64,000 nt of DNA from Rhizorhabdus dicambivorans (GTDB lineage: Bacteria > Pseudomonadota > Alphaproteobacteria > Sphingomonadales > Sphingomonadaceae). The notes under the pieces are model-generated. The model was not told where the DNA came from. It did not search any database and was given only the letters and a program-made list of their open reading frames with translations. Each line of letters opens with the position of its first letter. Position 1 is the stretch's first letter. The position numbers and the translations under genes are program-made. The DNA lies in NCBI RefSeq assembly GCF_002355275.1, contig NZ_CP023449.1:3822001-3886000 (forward strand), read 5' to 3'. This document shows, piece after piece, positions 62,283-64,000 of this stretch.

Positions 62283-63881
62283 TCAAAGCTGCGATTCCAG
62301 CGGCAGAAGGCCAATGGCCTGTGCGGTTAGTCTGCGCCAGAACGAGGCTTCCGGTTCCCGGTCGTATCGGACGGGCACGCCGTTCCGGCTCCCGGCCCAT
62401 TCCACGTCGCCATCCGACGTCAGACAGACCTCATAGCTGCGGGAGGGCGCGGTATCGCGCTGCCAGATGGCAGCCATCTTCCGGGCCAGGGCCTCGGACT
62501 CGAAGAGGACGCCCATTTCCGTGTTGAGGGAAGCCGAACGAGGATCCAGGTTCATCGAGCCGATGAACCCCATATGCCCGTCGGCAGTGAAAGCCTTGGT
62601 GTGCAGGCTTGCCCGGCTCGATCCTCGCAGGGAAAAGTCCCGCTCCTGATGCTCGGGCCGCAATTCCCAGAGCTTGATCCCTGCCTCGAGCAGCGGAACA
62701 CGGTAGCGCGCATAACCGCCATGGACCGCGGCGACATCGGTTGCCGCAAGAGAATTGGTCAGGACCGAGACCGAAACCCCCTTTGCCGCAATCGCGGCGA
62801 GCGCCGCCGTGCCTTCCTCGCCGGGGATGAAATAGGGCGAAGTGATTTCAAGCCTTTCCCGCGCCGCATCGAAGACCGGCAGCAGGTCGTGCATCAGCCA
62901 GTTCTTGCCCTCCTTGCCCAGCACTTTGCGCGGCGGATCGGCGATCACGCGGGCGGCGCGAGTCCAGTCGGGCCGCGTGGTCTCGGGATCGAGAAGCGAG
63001 AGCCGTTTGGCGATGCGCTCCAGATAGGGGCGCGCGGCAGCCTCATTGGCAGCGTTGCTCAATTCGGCGGCGATCCGCGTCAGCGCCACGCCAGGATCTT
63101 TCAAGGGCGAAAGCCTATCGACCGGCAACGCCAGGCCGCTGTTCCAGTAATCGTCGAAGATCTTCTCCGTCTGGGCGACGGCTGGCCCCATCACCAGCAC
63201 GTCCATGTCGCGGAAATTGGTTTGCGTCGCGGCATCGAAATAGGCGTCGCCGATATTGCGCCCGCCAAGGATGGCGACGCGGCCATCAGCGATCCAGGCC
63301 TTGTTGTGCATGCGCCGGGTCACGCTGAAGGCGCGCAGCATCATTTCGATGCCGCGCCGCAAGCCGCCCTGCCGCGCCCGGGTCGGGTTGAAGATACGGA
63401 TCTCGATATGCGGATGATGCGCCATGGCGATCATCGCATCAGATGTATGGCTGGTGCCGATGTCGTCGATCAGGATCCGCACCCTGACGCCGCGATCGGC
63501 CGCGGACAGGGCCTCGGCCAGAAGAAGGCGGCCGGTCAGATCGTCGTGCCAGATGTAATACATCAGATCGAGCGAGCGCTCGACCTTGCGCGCCGACAAT
63601 CCACGTGCCGCGAAGGCGTCGAGATTCTCGTCCAGCAAAAGCAGGCCGCTCTCACCGGGGTGCGCATCCGTCGTGGCGCCAATACGCTGATCGAGCGGCG
63701 TCCGGCCGCGTTCGATCGACAGTGCGTAGGAAGGCTCCCCCTGCGCGCGACTGGCGAACAGGCCGTAGACCCAGGTCGCGAGCATCGACGCCGCGACGAA
63801 GCCCAGGCAGGCAAGGATGACGATCCGGATCAGACGGCAGCATCCGCCTGCGGCTGCTGGCGCACGAGCAGGACATCGCAA
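62283..63881 (-). CDS. Phospholipase D-family / cardiolipin synthase-like protein
   Basis: A protein of up to 532 residues with an N-terminal membrane helix (IRIVILACLGFVAASML) and two HKD motifs, MHNKAWIADGRVAILGGRNI and LHTKAFTADGHMGFIGSMNL, as in bacterial phospholipase D and cardiolipin synthases. Both catalytic His-Lys-Asp sets are complete. The start is uncertain: TTG 63881 keeps the membrane helix and overlaps the upstream gene; ATG 63785 would cut it. Confidence 0.88.
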   Translation of the reverse strand: MRCPARAPAAAGGCCRLIRIVILACLGFVAASMLATWVYGLFASRAQGEPSYALSIERGRTPLDQRIGATTDAHPGESGLLLLDENLDAFAARGLSARKVERSLDLMYYIWHDDLTGRLLLAEALSAADRGVRVRILIDDIGTSHTSDAMIAMAHHPHIEIRIFNPTRARQGGLRRGIEMMLRAFSVTRRMHNKAWIADGRVAILGGRNIGDAYFDAATQTNFRDMDVLVMGPAVAQTEKIFDDYWNSGLALPVDRLSPLKDPGVALTRIAAELSNAANEAAARPYLERIAKRLSLLDPETTRPDWTRAARVIADPPRKVLGKEGKNWLMHDLLPVFDAARERLEITSPYFIPGEEGTAALAAIAAKGVSVSVLTNSLAATDVAAVHGGYARYRVPLLEAGIKLWELRPEHQERDFSLRGSSRASLHTKAFTADGHMGFIGSMNLDPRSASLNTEMGVLFESEALARKMAAIWQRDTAPSRSYEVCLTSDGDVEWAGSRNGVPVRYDREPEASFWRRLTAQAIGLLPLESQL

Positions 63882-64000
63882 TCGAGACGGCTGAGCAGCG
63901 CCCGCGCCGTGCTGCCGAGCACCGCCACCGTCAGGGCCGATCGACCGTGCGTTCCGATCACGGCCAGGTCGGTTTCGCTCAGCTTCACATGATTGCGGAC
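63830..64000 (-). CDS. Universal stress protein C-terminus (5' part outside window)
   Basis: The minus-strand frame entering from the right edge reads LSETDLAVIGTHGRSALTVA, then VLGSTARALLSRLDCDVLLV and stops at 63830. This is the conserved end of UspA-family proteins (G-T-H-G-R-S and C-terminal PVLLVR-like strand). It overlaps the phospholipase D gene and is likely cotranscribed. Confidence 0.85.
   Translation of the reverse strand, partial: VRNHVKLSETDLAVIGTHGRSALTVAVLGSTARALLSRLDCDVLLVRQQPQADAAV

Noticed and set aside
1-64000. CRISPR arrays, insertion sequences and rRNA genes
   Set aside because: I saw no regularly spaced repeats, no transposase-like protein and no rRNA sequence.

Overview
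The window looks like a chromosomal segment of a high-GC alphaproteobacterium, most likely a sphingomonad (Sphingobium, Sphingomonas or Novosphingobium type). This is inferred from the overall protein flavour (DUF3363 relaxase, F-type transfer operon, RecJ, PHA synthase); no rRNA or other taxonomic marker is present. Two accessory regions flank a short piece of ordinary chromosome that carries recJ and a tRNA-Glu gene.

Region 1 (1 to about 12.7 kb) is the end of one mobile element. It starts with the 3' part of a DUF3363-type relaxase. A defence island follows: vsr, a C5-cytosine methyltransferase and a GIY-YIG (Eco29kI-like) nuclease in overlapping frames; a PD-(D/E)XK-type nuclease overlapping a 1106-residue SF2 helicase, which resembles a Hachiman-type HamA/HamB pair; a TcmP plus DUF5131 (Gp37/Gp68, three-Cys) pair on the other strand; a Cys-dependent phosphatase; and a hipBA-type kinase module. 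The region ends in a PAS-domain gene cut off near 12.71 kb, which marks a rearrangement or insertion junction.

Region 2 (12.7 to 15.3 kb) is backbone: the surviving part of the PAS gene, recJ, and tRNA-Glu(UUC) at 15227-15301.

Region 3 (15.3 to about 46 kb) is an integrative conjugative element inserted at that tRNA. It has a tyrosine integrase and small excisionase reading toward the tRNA, a remnant block (MFS fragment, short MobA/MobL relaxase, XRE regulator) bracketed by two related cis-acting repeats, and then one long F-type type IV secretion operon: lipoprotein, dsbC, pilin, traL, E, K, B, V, C, four small membrane genes, traW, U, a small unknown gene, traN in two genes, trbC, the S26 peptidase traF, traF, a thioredoxin-like gene, traH and traG. 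A convergent membrane protein follows traG. Cargo and control genes come next: a sigma-region-4-like protein, an AbiE toxin-antitoxin pair and a LuxR-type regulator without a neighbouring luxI. No coupling protein (TraD/VirD4) and no complete relaxase lie in the window.

Region 4 (46 to 64 kb) is envelope, efflux and stress metabolism: an OprM-type lipoprotein, an HlyD adaptor, an RbbA/YhiH-type fused ABC protein and an ABC-2 permease, with a divergent TetR regulator; an LptB-like ATPase; a tightly packed operon of PHA synthase, a MaoC/phosphotransacetylase fusion, acetate kinase and outer-membrane phospholipase A; then HdeD, DUF2147, a DedA/VTT-like membrane protein, a phospholipase D-family enzyme and the 3' end of a universal stress protein gene. 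It is unresolved whether region 4 is ICE cargo or chromosome, because no second att site was found.
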